A stretch of 64,000 nt of DNA from positions 2,429,501 through 2,493,500 of the forward strand of contig NZ_CP086235.1 of assembly GCF_023612095.1 (NCBI RefSeq), read 5' to 3'. This document shows, piece by piece, positions 63,580-64,000 of the stretch. The stretch comes from Cytobacillus firmus (GTDB lineage Bacteria > Bacillota > Bacilli > Bacillales > Cytobacillaceae). Below the pieces are notes generated by a model that was not told the DNA's origin, did not search any database, and saw nothing but the letters and a program-made list of their open reading frames with translations. Numbering within the stretch: position 1 is the stretch's first letter; each line of letters starts with the position of its first letter. The translations under genes were made by a program, and so were the position numbers.

Positions 63580-64000
63580 ATGAAGAAATTGGTTGCTATT
63601 ATCCTGCTTTTGTTCAGTTTTCCTGCTGGTAACGCAGCGGCTGAGGAAACAAAAGAGCCTGAAATTATCAGTGAAGCCGCAATTGTAACAGATTCAGAAT
63701 CAGGGGCAGTTCTGTATGCAAAAAATGCGGATAAAAAGATGTATCCGGCCAGTTTAACGAAAATAGCAACAGCCATTTATGCCATTGAACATGGCGACTT
63801 GAGTGACCTGGCCACAGTCAGCAAAAAAGCAGCGGAGACTGAAGGGACACGAGTGTATTTGGAGGAAGGGGAACAGGTGCCCTTGAAAAAACTCGTTCAG
63901 GGAATGCTGGTTAACTCAGGAAATGATGCTGCCTGGAGCATTGCTGAGCATCTGGACGGCAATATAGAAGCATTCTCAGAGAATCTTAATCGCTACCTGA
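63580..64000 (+). CDS. D-alanyl-D-alanine carboxypeptidase (partial, N-terminal)
   Basis: Trims peptidoglycan stem peptides at the outer membrane face. 140 residues visible; the C-terminal part continues beyond the window. Signal peptide MKKLVAIILLLFSFPAGNAAA, then the serine beta-lactamase-type fold with SxxK (ASLTK, about residue 59), and SGND as the second motif. Low-molecular-mass PBP; DacB or DacF-like cannot be resolved without the rest. Only a weak TTGGATGTG binding site precedes the ATG. Confidence 0.88.
   Translation, partial: MKKLVAIILLLFSFPAGNAAAEETKEPEIISEAAIVTDSESGAVLYAKNADKKMYPASLTKIATAIYAIEHGDLSDLATVSKKAAETEGTRVYLEEGEQVPLKKLVQGMLVNSGNDAAWSIAEHLDGNIEAFSENLNRYL

Overview
The window is chromosomal DNA from a low-GC, endospore-forming Bacillaceae. 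Evidence includes a tricistronic gerA-type germinant receptor operon, an Sda-like sporulation checkpoint peptide, a YhcN/YlaJ lipoprotein, a qoxABCD quinol oxidase operon, strong AGGAGG ribosome binding sites and T-rich intrinsic terminators. Gene content and repeat families resemble the Cytobacillus/Mesobacillus group, but that placement is inference. There is no prophage, insertion sequence, CRISPR array, rRNA or tRNA that I can see. This is core genome with mobile-looking intergenic repeats.

Layout. 1-2.5 kb: truncated FtsH-like AAA protein, TPP-riboswitch-controlled thiT, two small genes. 2.6-6.5 kb: qoxABCD (minus strand). 6.7-10.5 kb: germinant receptor operon, B subunit frameshifted. 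10.6-22.4 kb: threonine aldolase, CAP-domain lipoprotein, EamA transporter, beta-propeller protein, DUF3231 protein, a frameshifted lipoprotein, a frameshifted truncated hemoglobin with an FNR-like site, aldo/keto reductase and several small genes. 22.5-31 kb: HAD phosphatase and an S-box (SAM riboswitch) operon metI-metC-yitJ-metH, metH frameshifted. 31-36 kb: odhA-odhB separated by a structured repeat element. 36-43.5 kb: sda-like gene, VOC proteins, acyl-CoA ligase, gamma-glutamylcyclotransferase-like protein, YhcN-like lipoprotein, and a second YidC preceded by a MifM-like leader. 43.9-54.8 kb: UPF0104 protein, DUF1906 glycosidase-like protein, pncB-nadE, pflB-pflA with an FNR-like site, LysM-CAP protein, cupredoxin. 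54.9-62.1 kb: histidine utilisation (AraC-type response regulator, hutU, hutI, hutG, YjiH permease), with an exactly 21-bp-phased array between hutU and hutI. 62.2-64 kb: nrnB-like nanoRNase and the start of a D-Ala-D-Ala carboxypeptidase.

How it fits together. The S-box operon covers transsulfuration plus both a cobalamin-dependent and a YitJ-type homocysteine methyltransferase. The pfl operon and the truncated hemoglobin share TGTGA-N6-TCACA-like boxes, which suggests a common response to low oxygen. The hut genes degrade histidine from urocanate onward, but hutH is not in the window.

Most notable: (1) five apparent single-base indels in homopolymer runs (gerB-type gene, a lipoprotein, truncated hemoglobin, metH, MifM-like leader), which look more like assembly errors than five independent decays; (2) a MifM-like force-sensing arrest peptide upstream of yidC2, with a hairpin that would bury the yidC2 ribosome binding site; (3) the 21-bp-phased TTTGCAAATA array; (4) a roughly 270-nt multi-hairpin element between odhA and odhB that supplies the last codons and stop of odhA and has a 57-bp relative 12 kb away.
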